DNA of 46,090 nt from Lysinibacillus sp. KCTC 33748 (GCF_002237755.1 NZ_MWSJ01000033.1:1-46090), one strand, 5' to 3'. Counted from the first letter of the stretch, positions 34,289 through 44,421 are shown. The notes: generated by a model not told the origin, from the sequence alone. Numbers and translations are program-made.

Positions 34289-35416
34289 TTATTCTAAGAA
34301 ATCTTTTAAACGTTTGCTACGAGAAGGGTGGCGTAGCTTTCTAAGTGCCTTAGCCTCAATTTGGCGAATACGTTCACGTGTTACACCAAATACTTTTCCT
34401 ACCTCTTCTAACGTACGTGTGCGACCATCATCTAGACCGAAACGTAAGCGAAGTACATTTTCTTCACGGTCAGTTAATGTATCTAACACATCCTCTAATT
34501 GCTCTTTTAACAATTCATAAGCTGCATGGTCAGATGGAGATTGGGCTTCAGAATCCTCAATAAAGTCTCCTAAATGTGAATCATCTTCTTCTCCAATTGG
34601 TGTTTCAAGAGATACTGGTTCTTGCGCAATTTTTAAAATTTCACGTACTTTTTCAGGTGTTAAATCCATTTCTTCCCCAATTTCTTCTGGAGATGGTTCG
34701 CGACCTAAGTCTTGTAGTAATTGGCGTTGTACTCGAATTAATTTATTAATTGTTTCGACCATATGCACTGGAATACGAATTGTACGTGCTTGGTCCGCAA
34801 TAGCACGTGTAATTGCTTGACGGATCCACCATGTTGCATAAGTAGAGAATTTAAAGCCTTTACGGTAGTCAAACTTCTCAACAGCCTTGATAAGCCCCAT
34901 ATTCCCCTCTTGAATTAAATCAAGGAATAGCATTCCACGGCCAACATATCGTTTTGCAATCGATACAACAAGACGTAAGTTTGCTTCCGCTAGACGTTTA
35001 CGTGCTTCTTCATCACCTTGCTCAATACGCTCAGCTAGAGCGATTTCTTGCTCGGCAGAAAGTAAATCAACTCGACCAATTTCTTTTAAATACATACGTA
35101 CAGGGTCATTTATTTTAACACCCGGTGGTACACTCAAATCATTTAAATCGAAAGTCTCTTCGTTTGCTTCTTCTTTCATTAAGCTTTCTTCTTCAAACTC
35201 TTCTTTTCCAATGATTTGAATGTCTTTTGCCTTTTCAAGATCCTCAGCAAAGTGGAAAATCTCTTCGTTCTCCAATTCATAAGGCGCAAGTTTCTCTGAA
35301 ATTTCTTTCATTGAAATTTCACCTTCTGTTTTTGCTTTTTCTTGTAGTAGCTTTTTTGCTTCATCTAATGTAATTTCTACTTCTACCTCTTTTGAACGTT
35401 CTGACTTGTCCGCCAT
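34289..35416 (-). CDS. sigA: Primary sigma factor SigA (RpoD)
   Basis: The housekeeping sigma factor of RNA polymerase. Region 1.1 (about 10-75) is followed by region 1.2 ([11 protein letters not shown]), region 2 with [20 protein letters not shown] and [12 protein letters not shown] (-10 recognition), region 3, and region 4 with [20 protein letters not shown] (-35 recognition). Length is 375 aa, as for Bacillus SigA. The ATG follows AAGGAGGAAGG. It lies 32 bases downstream of dnaG in the macromolecular synthesis operon. Confidence 0.98.
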   Translation of the reverse strand: MADKSERSKEVEVEITLDEAKKLLQEKAKTEGEISMKEISEKLAPYELENEEIFHFAEDLEKAKDIQIIGKEEFEEESLMKEEANEETFDLNDLSVPPGVKINDPVRMYLKEIGRVDLLSAEQEIALAERIEQGDEEARKRLAEANLRLVVSIAKRYVGRGMLFLDLIQEGNMGLIKAVEKFDYRKGFKFSTYATWWIRQAITRAIADQARTIRIPVHMVETINKLIRVQRQLLQDLGREPSPEEIGEEMDLTPEKVREILKIAQEPVSLETPIGEEDDSHLGDFIEDSEAQSPSDHAAYELLKEQLEDVLDTLTDREENVLRLRFGLDDGRTRTLEEVGKVFGVTRERIRQIEAKALRKLRHPSRSKRLKDFLE

Positions 35417-35448
35417 AAACCTTCCTCCTTCTAAACAACCGAATCGGG

Positions 35449-37269
35449 TTAAATCGCCGATAACGATTTTCTTAAATGAATAATCTGTTGGGCGATTTCA
35501 AGTGCACGCGCATACTCGTGCATCTTCTCCGCTTCCTTTGACTCATGCATCTTTTGTTGAATTTCTTGCTCAATTCTATATTTTTGCAGCTGACGTATTG
35601 AGTCTGTGACCTCTGCCTCTGCATGGTCGGGATCCCGTTCCGTTAAAGCCGCTTCCATTACTATCTTGCGTAATTCAGAGTCATCTAATATTTCAACAAA
35701 ACGCTGATAATCAGGATGACCAAATTCCTCATAAAATCCTACTAAGCGAACAAAAACAGCCAAATAGGCATCTCGTACAAACGGTTCTTTTTGCTCACTA
35801 CGTAATACCCTGTCCACTACATCTATATTATGAAGCATATGAGCCAGTAATAAACGTTCTGCACGTTCCGCTGCGTCCATAGGCTTATGTTGCTGAGTGA
35901 CCGGCATCGAAGGCGCCTGAACTGGCATTTCTACTTTTGTAGAACGCACCTGATTTGCCTCTAGCTTTCGGAATTGAGCATAAATCGCTTCTTCCGAGAT
36001 ATTTGTCTCATTCGATAGCTGTCTTATATACAAATCTCGTTCGACTGGTGACGATCTACCTACCAGTTGCTCAAGAACTTCTTGAATATATTGAAGCGTA
36101 TCATTTTCAAACTGAAAGTTCTTATTTCGTCTAGCATGCATCATCATAAAAGCAATATACGCATGAGGGTTTTCCAAAATTTGTTCTTTAAATGCCTGTC
36201 CGCCTAAACTACGAATGTATTCATCGGGATCTAGCTTATCTGGTAACACCGCAATATTAACTTTCATACGTTCCACTTGAAGTAACTGTGCCGCTCTTTT
36301 TGCCGCATCAAAACCTGCATTATCACCGTCATAGCAAACCGTAACCTGCTCTACTAAGCGTTTTAGCTTTGTGATATGCTGATTCGTAAGCGAAGTACCC
36401 ATTGTTGCTACAGCATTCGTTACACCAACAGAAGTTGCTGCTAAAACATCCATAAACCCTTCCATCAATACTACTTGACGATTTTTTCTAATGGAGGTTC
36501 GTGCTTTATCTAGGTTATATAGCACTTCACTCTTTTGAAAAATCGGTGATTCTGGACTATTTAAATATTTTGCCTCTTCACCAGTCGATGTAAGAATTCG
36601 TCCTGAGAATGCTATAATCTTACCGTTCTCATCACGGATGGGAAACATAATACGCCCTCTAAAACGATCAAAATAGCGTTCTTCCCCTTCACGCTTAATC
36701 ACTAAACCACTTTCCGCGATTTCTTGTAAGTTATAACCTTTTCTTTCAAGCAATATCGTTAATGCATCAAAGCTCGGAAGAGACCATCCAATGCTATTAG
36801 ATTCTATAAGTTCCCTTGTAAATCCTCTTTCTAGCAAATAATTTAAAGGTTCTTCACCATCTTCCGTATTTAACAGTAAATGATGAAAAAAATCTGCTGC
36901 AAAAGCGTGTGCTTCTTTCATCCTTTCTTCTGCTTTAGATACCTTTTTCGTTACTTCTGGTAAACTTGGCCCAACATCTAAATGTATGCCAATACGTTCA
37001 CCAAGTTTCACTACAGCGTCAGGAAAAGAAATACCTTCTATATCCATGACAAAAGTAACAGCATTACCACCCGCACCACAACCGAAGCAATGAAAAATTT
37101 GTTTGTCTGATGACACAGAAAAAGATGGCGTTTGTTCTCCATGAAATGGACAGAGTCCAAACCAATTGCGCCCACGCTTTGTAAGCTGCATGTATTCGCT
37201 AATGACATCAATAATATCCGATTGTGTGCGAATCTGTTCAATCACTTCTTCAGGAATCTTCCCTGCCAA
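35449..37269 (-). CDS. dnaG: DNA primase DnaG
   Basis: Makes RNA primers for replication. The CHC2 zinc finger (C40, H43, C61, C64 in LCPFHGEQ and HCFGCGAGG) is followed by the Toprim core ([29 protein letters not shown]) and a C-terminal helicase-binding domain (about 445-606). The start is chosen as TTG at 37269 because GGTGAT lies upstream at ideal spacing and the protein then begins [12 protein letters not shown], as in relatives. ATGs at 37275 and 37281 are in frame but have no clear ribosome site. Length from TTG is 606 aa (B. subtilis 603). Confidence 0.95.
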   Translation of the reverse strand: MAGKIPEEVIEQIRTQSDIIDVISEYMQLTKRGRNWFGLCPFHGEQTPSFSVSSDKQIFHCFGCGAGGNAVTFVMDIEGISFPDAVVKLGERIGIHLDVGPSLPEVTKKVSKAEERMKEAHAFAADFFHHLLLNTEDGEEPLNYLLERGFTRELIESNSIGWSLPSFDALTILLERKGYNLQEIAESGLVIKREGEERYFDRFRGRIMFPIRDENGKIIAFSGRILTSTGEEAKYLNSPESPIFQKSEVLYNLDKARTSIRKNRQVVLMEGFMDVLAATSVGVTNAVATMGTSLTNQHITKLKRLVEQVTVCYDGDNAGFDAAKRAAQLLQVERMKVNIAVLPDKLDPDEYIRSLGGQAFKEQILENPHAYIAFMMMHARRNKNFQFENDTLQYIQEVLEQLVGRSSPVERDLYIRQLSNETNISEEAIYAQFRKLEANQVRSTKVEMPVQAPSMPVTQQHKPMDAAERAERLLLAHMLHNIDVVDRVLRSEQKEPFVRDAYLAVFVRLVGFYEEFGHPDYQRFVEILDDSELRKIVMEAALTERDPDHAEAEVTDSIRQLQKYRIEQEIQQKMHESKEAEKMHEYARALEIAQQIIHLRKSLSAI

Positions 37270-37446
37270 ATCCATCACCATCTTTAAATTACGTTCTAAA
37301 ACACAATTCGCTATCCGATTTAAAAATCCTTTATTTCTCGACAAAAAAATAGGATTTTTCTCTTAATAAATATTTTTACCACAATTTTATTATTATAAAA
37401 CATAAATTAGTTTTTATCTATACTATTTTCAAACCCGACTCAAAAA

Positions 37447-37472
37447 AACCGCCTCTTATAACCGAGGTGGTT
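37447..37472 (-). terminator. Terminator after yqfL
   Basis: Arms AACCGCCTC (37447-37455) and GAGGTGGTT (37464-37472) pair with one mismatch; a minus-strand T run precedes at 37442-37448. Confidence 0.75.
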
Positions 37473-37488
37473 TATCATCATTCGTTTC

Positions 37489-38301
37489 TTATTTACAGTT
37501 TAAAATATGCTCAATAATAACGTTTGCTGTTTCTTCAACAGCTTTGTTTGTCACATCAATAACTTTACAACCAATTTTAGAGACAATTTTTTCAAAATGC
37601 TGGATTTCATCTAATATTCGATTATGCTGCGCATAGATAGCATCATCATTCAATCCTAGAGACATCAATCTCTCTTTTCGAATGAAGTTTAATTTATCAG
37701 GAGAAATAATTAAACCAAAACATTTTTTCGGATCAATTTTTAAAAGTTCTTCAGGTGGCTCCACTTCTGGTACTAAGGGTACGTTCGCCACCTTATAGCG
37801 TTTATGTGCTAAATATTGTGATAGCGGTGTTTTAGAGGTACGGGAAACACCAACTAGCACGATATCAGCCTGTAAAAGACCACGTGGATCTCTACCATCA
37901 TCATATTTTACTGCAAATTCAATAGCCTCTATTTTTTTAAAATAATCATCATCTAGCTGGTGAACAATTCCTGGAGCCTCTAATGGGAATTCTTCCACAA
38001 AGGTTGCCATTGTTTTTAAAGCAGGCCCTAAAATATCGACGGCATATACATTTTCTTGCTCACACAGTTCACATAATAACGATCGCATCTCCTGTCGAAC
38101 AAGTGTATATACAATAAATGCCTTCTGTTTCGCTGCGAGGCATACAATTTTACGAATGAGCTCCTCTGATTGTATATGAGGAAAACGACGAATTATCGTG
38201 TTTTCCAAACCAGGTCGAAACTGACTAATAACCGCTTTCGCTACTTGGTCACCAGTTTCACCGACTGAATCAGATACAACAAAAACCCGTAGTCTTTTCA
38301 T
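37489..38301 (-). CDS. yqfL: Pyruvate,phosphate/water dikinase regulator (DUF299)
   Basis: A bifunctional kinase/pyrophosphorylase family protein that in other bacteria switches PPDK or PEP synthase on and off by threonine phosphorylation. The P-loop-like [15 protein letters not shown] (about 147-161) is the family hallmark, and the N-terminus [13 protein letters not shown] is typical. Length is 270 aa from the ATG at 38301, which has AAGGAG six bases upstream. In B. subtilis YqfL acts with CcpN on gluconeogenic gene control, and here it also follows ccpN closely (19-base gap). Confidence 0.93.
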   Translation of the reverse strand: MKRLRVFVVSDSVGETGDQVAKAVISQFRPGLENTIIRRFPHIQSEELIRKIVCLAAKQKAFIVYTLVRQEMRSLLCELCEQENVYAVDILGPALKTMATFVEEFPLEAPGIVHQLDDDYFKKIEAIEFAVKYDDGRDPRGLLQADIVLVGVSRTSKTPLSQYLAHKRYKVANVPLVPEVEPPEELLKIDPKKCFGLIISPDKLNFIRKERLMSLGLNDDAIYAQHNRILDEIQHFEKIVSKIGCKVIDVTNKAVEETANVIIEHILNCK

Positions 38302-38320
38302 ACTGCTCTCCTTCAACTAT

Positions 38321-38953
38321 TTAGTCATTTTGTGCAAGTGATAAGAAAGCTCGTGTAATCGTCGTTTTTGTTAGTCGTCCAACGATCGTCAATCCACCTT
38401 CTTGTGGCTCAACTACTGGTAGCGAATCAACTTCTCGATCAATTAGTTTATTCGCTGCGACGACTAAAGAATCTGATCTTTCACAGTACGATATATTTGG
38501 CATGCGTGTCATAATTATATGTACAGGAATTTTGTTTAAATCCTGCGTGCCAATACTTGTACGTAGTAAATCCTTACGAGAAAGTACCCCTGTCAAAAAT
38601 TCATTCTTATCTACGACAAATAGTGTACCAACATCCTCAGAAAACATGAAGCAAATCGCATCATAAACAGTCATTGTTTCTGGTACAACAACAGGTCCTG
38701 AATGAAAATCTTTCACCTTTAAATTGTTAATACTATCCGTCAATGTAACGGATGTTTTTTTACCTGAATAGAAATAGCCAACACGAGGTCTAGCATCTAA
38801 AAAGCCCGCCATTGTGAGTATTGCTAAATCTGGTCTTAAAGTTGCTCTTGTCAGATTGAGACGTTCTGCAATATGTTCGCCTGTGATAGGGCCGTTTTCT
38901 TTCACAATTTGTAAAATGTCTTCCTGACGTTTATTGAGTTCGATTGGACTCAC
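38321..38953 (-). CDS. ccpN: Transcriptional repressor CcpN
   Basis: A CcpA-independent repressor of gluconeogenic genes (gapB, pckA in B. subtilis). An N-terminal winged helix (residues 5-65, GEHIAERLNLTRATLRPDLA) precedes two CBS domains (about 80-140 and 145-205) that sense nucleotides. Length is 210 aa. The start is GTG; the protein then begins MSPIELNKRQ, very like the B. subtilis protein, though the ribosome site GAGGCGG abuts the start unusually tightly. First gene of the ccpN-yqfL unit, divergent from glyS. Confidence 0.93.
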   Translation of the reverse strand: MSPIELNKRQEDILQIVKENGPITGEHIAERLNLTRATLRPDLAILTMAGFLDARPRVGYFYSGKKTSVTLTDSINNLKVKDFHSGPVVVPETMTVYDAICFMFSEDVGTLFVVDKNEFLTGVLSRKDLLRTSIGTQDLNKIPVHIIMTRMPNISYCERSDSLVVAANKLIDREVDSLPVVEPQEGGLTIVGRLTKTTITRAFLSLAQND

Positions 38954-39013
38954 CGCCTCAAATCTAATAGTGTTATACTTATGCTCAATTATTATATACT
39001 ATTTTAATAATTA

Positions 39014-39042
39014 TTGCGAAGAAAAGAACTACATGCTACAAT
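39014..39042 (+). promoter_or_regulatory. Promoter of the glyS T-box transcript
   Basis: TTGCGA (39014-39019) and TACAAT (39037-39042) are 17 bases apart. Transcription would begin near 39049, just before the T-box stem I. A TTGACA at 39044 has no good -10 partner. Confidence 0.6.
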
Positions 39043-39048
39043 ATTGAC

Positions 39049-39300
39049 ACATACGCTTGCTCTCGATGTATTTTCGAGTGATTTGCGTTATATAGGCGAT
39101 GACGGGAAAAAAGTATCTGTTCCATTTTAAAGCGAGTAGAAGATGGTGAAAGTCTACACAGTAACAGAGAAAAGGCACTCCTTGAGCTAACTTTTTGAAA
39201 AGAGGTTTTAAACAATTCGTTTAAAACAATCAGGGTGGAACCGCGGGTTTTAGCACTCGTCCCTGGGCATTTATTGTGCCCGGAGACGGGTGCTATTTTT
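39049..39300 (+). promoter_or_regulatory. T-box riboswitch, glycine-specific
   Basis: A tRNA-sensing leader. Stem I elements are visible in order: GATGACGGGAAAAAAGTA (39098-39115 region), AGCGAG and GATGGTG distal-loop elements, then the specifier GGC at 39175-39177, followed by ACTCCTTGAG. The T-box AGGGTGGAACCGCG lies at 39232-39245 and would pair with the NCCA end of uncharged tRNA. A terminator (39251-39300, arms TAGCACTCGTCCC/GAGACGGGTGCTA, T run) forms when tRNA-Gly is charged. The GGC specifier fits the downstream glycyl-tRNA synthetase. Confidence 0.95.
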
Positions 39301-39409
39301 AATTTAGTCCTATCTAAATTAAAAATATTTAGCGAATTTATTAATTATATAAATACGCTAAAACAAAATCAAAGTTCACTCTTTGAAAACTATAAAGGAG
39401 GCTATTTTT

Positions 39410-40795
39410 ATGGCTAACAAATCAATGGAAACAATTGTATCATTAGCGAAGCATCGCGGCTTTGTCTTCCCAGGTTCTGAAATCTACGGAGGCTTAGCAA
39501 ACACTTGGGATTACGGTCCACTAGGTGTTGAATTAAAAAACAATGTAAAAAAAGCATGGTGGCAAAAATTTGTCCAAGAATCAGAGCACAACGTTGGGAT
39601 CGATGCTGCAATTTTAATGAATCCAAAAGCTTGGGTTGCTTCTGGTCACGTTGGTAACTTTAATGATCCAATGATCGATTGTAAGGCATGTAAAGCTCGT
39701 CATCGTGCTGACAAAATCATCGAGGATGCTGCGCTAGCTAAAGGCGATGAAATCATTGTCGATGGTATGACATTTGATCAAATGAAAGAAACGATGGTTA
39801 AATATGACGTAGTTTGCCCAGATTGCGGTAAAGCTGATTTTACAGATATTCGTCAATTTAATTTAATGTTTAAAACATTCCAAGGTGTAACAGAATCTTC
39901 TACTAACGAAATTTATTTACGCCCAGAAACAGCACAAGGTATTTTCGTGAACTTTAAAAATGTACAACGTTCTATGCGTAAACGTACACCATTCGGTATT
40001 GCACAAATCGGTAAGTCTTTCCGTAACGAAATTACGCCAGGTAACTTCACTTTCCGTACACGTGAATTTGAACAAATGGAGCTTGAATTTTTCTGTAAGC
40101 CAGGCGAAGATCTTGAATGGCACGCATACTGGAAAGAGTTTTGTAAAAACTGGTTATTAAATTTAGGCATGAAGGAAGAGTCTATGCGCCTTCGCGATCA
40201 TGAAGAAGACGAATTATCTCACTACTCAAATGCAACAACTGATATCGAATTCAAATTCCCATTCGGCTGGGGCGAGCTTTGGGGCGTAGCGGATCGTACA
40301 GATTACGATTTAAAACAGCATATGGAGCATTCTGGTGAAGATTTCACTTACATCGATCCAGTATCAAACGAACGTTATGTACCATATTGCATCGAGCCAT
40401 CTTTAGGTGCAGACCGTGTGACATTAGCATTCCTTTGCGATGCTTATGACGAGGAAGAGCTTGAAGGCGACGATAAACGTACAGTTTTACGCTTCCACCC
40501 TGCTCTAGCGCCATTTAAAGCTGCGGTCCTACCACTTTCTAAAAAGCTTTCGGATGAGGCTACTGATGTTTGGGCAGAGCTTCGTAAATCATTCCCAGTT
40601 GACTTTGACGAGTCACAATCAATCGGTAAACGTTACCGTCGTCAAGATGAAATTGGTACACCATTCTGTATCACTTACGACTTTGACTCAAAAGAGGATG
40701 GTCAAGTTACAGTACGTCACCGCGACTCAATGTCTCAAGTTCGTATGCCAATTACAGATGTTAAAGCATATATTGAAAAACATCTTCAATTCTAA
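39410..40795 (+). CDS. glyS: Glycyl-tRNA synthetase, single-chain type
   Basis: Class II aminoacyl-tRNA synthetase charging tRNA-Gly. It is the homodimeric type (as in Staphylococcus, Thermus and eukaryotes), not the GlyQ/GlyS heterotetramer found in B. subtilis at the same locus. Motif 2 reads [21 protein letters not shown] and motif 3 lies at [14 protein letters not shown] Cys-containing insert ([21 protein letters not shown]) may bind zinc. The anticodon-binding domain occupies about 360-461. Length is 461 aa from the ATG at 39410, which follows AAAGGAGG; an upstream in-frame start at 39383 has no such site. Confidence 0.96.
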   Translation: MANKSMETIVSLAKHRGFVFPGSEIYGGLANTWDYGPLGVELKNNVKKAWWQKFVQESEHNVGIDAAILMNPKAWVASGHVGNFNDPMIDCKACKARHRADKIIEDAALAKGDEIIVDGMTFDQMKETMVKYDVVCPDCGKADFTDIRQFNLMFKTFQGVTESSTNEIYLRPETAQGIFVNFKNVQRSMRKRTPFGIAQIGKSFRNEITPGNFTFRTREFEQMELEFFCKPGEDLEWHAYWKEFCKNWLLNLGMKEESMRLRDHEEDELSHYSNATTDIEFKFPFGWGELWGVADRTDYDLKQHMEHSGEDFTYIDPVSNERYVPYCIEPSLGADRVTLAFLCDAYDEEELEGDDKRTVLRFHPALAPFKAAVLPLSKKLSDEATDVWAELRKSFPVDFDESQSIGKRYRRQDEIGTPFCITYDFDSKEDGQVTVRHRDSMSQVRMPITDVKAYIEKHLQF

Positions 40796-40811
40796 ATTCG
40801 TAAGATGTAAA

Positions 40812-40845
40812 AAGGGAGTCGCATTTTAAGCGACTCCCTTTTTCT
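40812..40845 (+). terminator. Terminator after glyS
   Basis: Perfect 11-base arms AAGGGAGTCGC (40812-40822) and GCGACTCCCTT (40830-40840), then a T run. Confidence 0.93.
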
Positions 40846-40857
40846 GCGAAAAAATGA

Positions 40858-41020
40858 CTACTCGTACAATTGATGAAGAACCGGTGATTTCCCTCGGACT
40901 CCAGCAAGATAACTTGCACTGAAAGCCTTCTGGAAAGTAGAGGCCAAGCCTGCAGAAAGTGCCTACTCGGAGTGAAAATCTACATTTGTTTATAGATCAC
41001 ATTTCAATTTTTTATCAGGT
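40858..41020. repeat. Intergenic repeat family C, copy 2
   Basis: It starts TACTCGTACAATTGATGAAG and ends near TTTATCAGG, matching the copy at 2889-3005 at both ends. The centre is longer (CTCGGACTCCAGCAAG, CTTCTGGAAAGTAGAGGC, AAGCCTGCAGAAAG) and differs. The right end reaches into the last codons of the HD-GYP gene (stop at 41015). Confidence 0.6.
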
Positions 41021-42733
41021 CTTAATTGATGAAAACAAGCGCTCTTGCATCTTCTCCTCAAATGAAAACCTTTTCATACTCATACCTACTAAGCTTATTA
41101 GAATTTCCTCGATATCTACAAGCGTATAATAAAGGAATGTTCCTTCTCGCATTGGGCGAACCCTCTTATCGATTGTTAGTTTATCCTCAATAAAGTAAGC
41201 TACATTTACGTTACAATGTTCCATCAATTGCGAAATACGTTGATCATCATCTGGATTAATAAAAAACGGAACAATTTTGTCAATATATAAAATACTTTGC
41301 ACTAGTTTTATAAAGAAATTTTCACGAAGTGCAGTTTCCACAACTACTACAGTTGTTTTTTCATGCTGGTAATCCATATACAATATATTTATTTGCTCTT
41401 CTAATAACTTTTTTAGAATATCAATAGAATTTCTATACTTTGTCATATCCGTTTGGATTTCTCTTGTTAATAAACGTAGAATTCGAAAAGCAGGTAAAAA
41501 TATTTTTAAAACAATTTCTTTAGGATGCAAATGATCTAATAATTTTTTATAGTAAACTCTTAAGCTATTTTCGTCACAGCGAATTAATTGTTCTACAAAT
41601 AAGTTAAAAATTTCTTCAAAGCTGTTAGTACGATAATCTATCATTTTCGAAATTTTCACACTATAATTCAAAGGTAAAATCATAGATTTTTGCTCATCTA
41701 ATAGCTTAACTTTAGGCAATGTCGGGAATAAATCATAGACAAGTTCTACTTGAGCACTTCGATTATCTGATAATTGAACGACTGAATTGACAGGATAAAT
41801 TCCTAAACACTCTACAAATTTATGCATAAATTTCTCGTTATATAAATGTCGATCACGATATAAAACAGCCAATGCATCTGTTGCAGCATATCCCGAATGA
41901 TATACTCGCTTTGATGTCATCGCTGAATAAACATCAATAATCTGCAGTATTTGAACTCCCTCACACATATCATCCTCACAAAGCTGATTCGGATAACCTT
42001 TACCAGCAAAACGTTCATGATGATCACGTGCTAAATAGGCAATATCCTCTTCCCCATTTTCGATGAGTAGCTTATAACCTTTAGTCGTATGAGTTTTGAC
42101 TATATCAAACTCATCTTCCGATAATTTTCGTTTTAAATTTAATATTTTTTGCGGAATACATACCTTTCCAATATCGTGGAACAAATAGCCTCTTGCTAGC
42201 GTTTCAATATCCATTAAACCTAAATTACGGGCAAAAATTGTACCTAAAACGAAAACATCAAATGAATGAACAAAAGAATATTCATCCCATTCTTTTAATC
42301 GCATGAGTAATTCATAGCGTTGTTTCTTTTCTAAAATTTTTTCAAAAACACCTCGTACATATGCAGTGTCTTGGATGCTTTTTAAAATTTGGCCATAGCG
42401 TAATTCATGCACAACATTCTCTAATGTAGTCATAAAAAGCTGACTTACTGTTTCTTTATACTCATCTACATCATCATTTTTATCCATTAGCGGTGCAAAT
42501 ACATCCTCGTAATCCTTTGAACGCTGAACACTCAAATCATGAACAATTCGGACTGAATCAGTCGGTAAATAAACAGATAATTCGTCAACTTTTCTAAGTT
42601 TAAGTAATGCAATAATTCGTTCCGTCAAAACAAGATCTTTTTTAGCTAATAAACGATAATCCGAAAAAATATCTTCAGCTAAAATATCATTCGCTTCAAC
42701 TTCATCAATACTTAACGTCACTTTTCTTAGCAT
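41015..42733 (-). CDS. HD-GYP domain protein with extra C-terminal domain
   Basis: A putative cyclic-di-GMP phosphodiesterase. Residues 1-150 form an N-terminal helical region. The HD-GYP domain covers about 150-310 with H156, HD at 186-187 (FHDIGKV), HHERFAGKGYP (238-248) and DVYSAMTSKRVYH. The usual Asp before GxGYP is Ala here; the metal-binding His/Asp set otherwise looks intact. Residues 360-572 are an extra alpha then alpha/beta region of unclear family. Length is 572 aa from the ATG at 42733; an in-frame GTG at 42751 is possible, and neither has a strong ribosome site. Confidence 0.85.
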   Translation of the reverse strand: MLRKVTLSIDEVEANDILAEDIFSDYRLLAKKDLVLTERIIALLKLRKVDELSVYLPTDSVRIVHDLSVQRSKDYEDVFAPLMDKNDDVDEYKETVSQLFMTTLENVVHELRYGQILKSIQDTAYVRGVFEKILEKKQRYELLMRLKEWDEYSFVHSFDVFVLGTIFARNLGLMDIETLARGYLFHDIGKVCIPQKILNLKRKLSEDEFDIVKTHTTKGYKLLIENGEEDIAYLARDHHERFAGKGYPNQLCEDDMCEGVQILQIIDVYSAMTSKRVYHSGYAATDALAVLYRDRHLYNEKFMHKFVECLGIYPVNSVVQLSDNRSAQVELVYDLFPTLPKVKLLDEQKSMILPLNYSVKISKMIDYRTNSFEEIFNLFVEQLIRCDENSLRVYYKKLLDHLHPKEIVLKIFLPAFRILRLLTREIQTDMTKYRNSIDILKKLLEEQINILYMDYQHEKTTVVVVETALRENFFIKLVQSILYIDKIVPFFINPDDDQRISQLMEHCNVNVAYFIEDKLTIDKRVRPMREGTFLYYTLVDIEEILISLVGMSMKRFSFEEKMQERLFSSIKT

Positions 42734-42814
42734 AATTTCTGCCACATACACAATGCTTAAGCAATATGTGACTCCCTCCTTCTCCCGTAAGACTGCGTTG
42801 TTCGTTGTTCGTCA

Positions 42815-43098
42815 ATTACGCCTCAGCATAATTGGTCCGGAATTGGCTTTTTATTTAGGCCTGCAAATGTTTTTTTGTGATAAAGCAAGGCGACAGCAGC
42901 AATATGAGGACAATACGATGTCGGTCATTTCGATAATGCCATAGCATAGCTTTTTTACCGATGCAGGTCCATTAGCTGTTATCACATGGATGAGATAATT
43001 TTAGGCTAACATCCAATGCTAACTCCTTACCGATTCCATGACACCTGCGGGAGGCTTTAACTTCTTTCACATGTGTAACTTTCGCTACAGAGAATATT
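42815..43098. repeat. Family B repeat with an inserted 37-bp-like unit
   Basis: Flanking blocks match the 32.0-kb copy: ACGCCTCAGCATAATTGG, TCCGGAATTGGCTTT, TTTAGGCCTGCA at left, and GATGCAGGTC, TTAGGCTAACATCC, CCGATTCCATGACA at right. Between CCTGCA and GATGCAGG lie about 100 extra bases that resemble, in reverse, the 37-bp unit of family A (AAAGCAAGGCGACAGCAGCA) followed by GATGTCGGTCA. The added DNA sits exactly in the apical loop of one hairpin. Confidence 0.65.
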
Positions 43099-43540
43099 TA
43101 CTGTAAGAAGTTAAATATCATCATCTATATCAATTACAATATCATAGATTAAAATGTCTTTTCAACTAGTATATGACATTTGAATGGATAGTTTCTACTA
43201 TGTTTATATTAAAAACTCTACTAAAATTAATATTTTATACCTAACGAATCATTTTATATTATTTGTTAATTTGAAATAAAAGGTACAAAAAGACCTATAC
43301 ATTAAACAGTATAAGTTTTTATTTATAAGTTATAGTTGAATTTCTCTCATAAATTATATTTCTACAATTGATAAAGGATTAATCATTTTGTCCTAATGCC
43401 ATTTACAAAAATCAATGCAACTACAAAATAAATATCATTTTAGCAAAATAACTATCAAGCATGCGAATGAGGAACTTTAGAAAACCACCTTTTCCTATGT
43501 TTCACCAAAAGTACCGGATGACATTTGTTAAAAACGTAAA
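43099..43540. other. AT-rich spacer, nothing recognised
   Basis: About 440 bases of strongly AT-rich DNA upstream of the HD-GYP gene and downstream of recO. I see no ribosome site with a frame, no tandem repeat and no strong hairpin. Confidence 0.5.
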
Positions 43541-43543
43541 AAT

Positions 43544-43574
43544 GCCAGAAGATCAATGTTAATGGTCTTCTGGC
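43544..43574 (-). terminator. Terminator overlapping the end of recO
   Basis: Perfect 9-base arms GCCAGAAGA (43544-43552) and TCTTCTGGC (43566-43574), minus-strand T run beyond 43544. The upstream arm lies within the last recO codons, so the stem includes coding sequence and encloses the stop codon. Confidence 0.85.
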
Positions 43575-44353
43575 GTTTTTTCTTGTTCTGTACTTGTTCT
43601 TAACTGAAATTCAGGCGTTCGCTCTAGCTGTTCAATAAATTTTTTAGTCTTAAAACGAATTCCTGTTTGTTCCTCGTAAATGGTTGTAATTATTTTTTTA
43701 ATAAAATATTTTGTTTCCTTTTTCAAGTCTAGTTTCCCAATCTGGTCAATTGGTACAGTATAGAACATCCGAATAAGCTTAAGCTGGGTCGGTGTTAATC
43801 GAATGATATAAGGATCATGGTGATAACAGCGATGACACAAAAAACCACCCTGTGTAAAAGAAAATGCAAATTCACCGTCTACGGCACCACAAGCAGCACA
43901 AGCATGTAAAATAGGCTGTACGCCTGTATAGGGTAGCATTTTCCATTCTACGAACAATGTAATGGCCTCCGGGTCATAACCTTCCTCAATGGCTTGTAAT
44001 GCTTGTAGGAGAACATCAAATGCATATGGCTCAGGCTTCCCCTCTTCTACTACTCGCTCGACAAGTTCCATTATAAAACTTGCATATGCTGTTGCCATAA
44101 TATCTTCACGAATATGGCGCATTGAATTAAGATGCTCACCTTGCTGCAATGTTCCCATACCAGTATGATGCTGCACCATAAACATGCCATACGTAAATGG
44201 CTGTGTCACAGATGCTAGTCTACTAGAAGGCTTCTTCGCTCCTCGAGCCATCGTCGCAACCTTACCCGCTTCTCTTGTTAGTAATGTTACAATTTTATTT
44301 GATTCTCCATAGGCACGCACCTTTAGGACAATCCCTTCCCATTTATGAAGCAT
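43559..44353 (-). CDS. recO: DNA repair protein RecO
   Basis: Recombination mediator that loads RecA on SSB-coated DNA with RecR. An N-terminal OB fold (1-80, GIVLKVRAYGESNKIVTLLT) is followed by a helical domain and a zinc finger (CAACGAVDG then CHRC, about 150-180). Length is 264 aa, near normal. The ATG follows AGAAAGGAGG. It lies downstream of era. The small yqzL gene that sits between era and recO in B. subtilis is not found here. Confidence 0.94.
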   Translation of the reverse strand: MLHKWEGIVLKVRAYGESNKIVTLLTREAGKVATMARGAKKPSSRLASVTQPFTYGMFMVQHHTGMGTLQQGEHLNSMRHIREDIMATAYASFIMELVERVVEEGKPEPYAFDVLLQALQAIEEGYDPEAITLFVEWKMLPYTGVQPILHACAACGAVDGEFAFSFTQGGFLCHRCYHHDPYIIRLTPTQLKLIRMFYTVPIDQIGKLDLKKETKYFIKKIITTIYEEQTGIRFKTKKFIEQLERTPEFQLRTSTEQEKTPEDH

Positions 44354-44391
44354 CGATCCCCCTCCTTTCTACACTGTTTCGCATGAAAATA

Positions 44392-44421
44392 GAGCTCTCC
44401 AATAAATTAATTGGACAGCTC
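44392..44421 (-). terminator. Probable terminator between era and recO
   Basis: GAGCTCTCCAAT (44392-44403) and ATTGGACAGCTC (44410-44421) pair with one mismatch; the minus-strand tract after it (TATTTTCA) is only moderately T-rich. It may attenuate rather than end transcription into recO. Confidence 0.55.

Noticed and set aside
42753..42944. 63-codon plus-strand frame
   Set aside because: It runs through the family B repeat at 42.8 kb and has repeat-derived composition.
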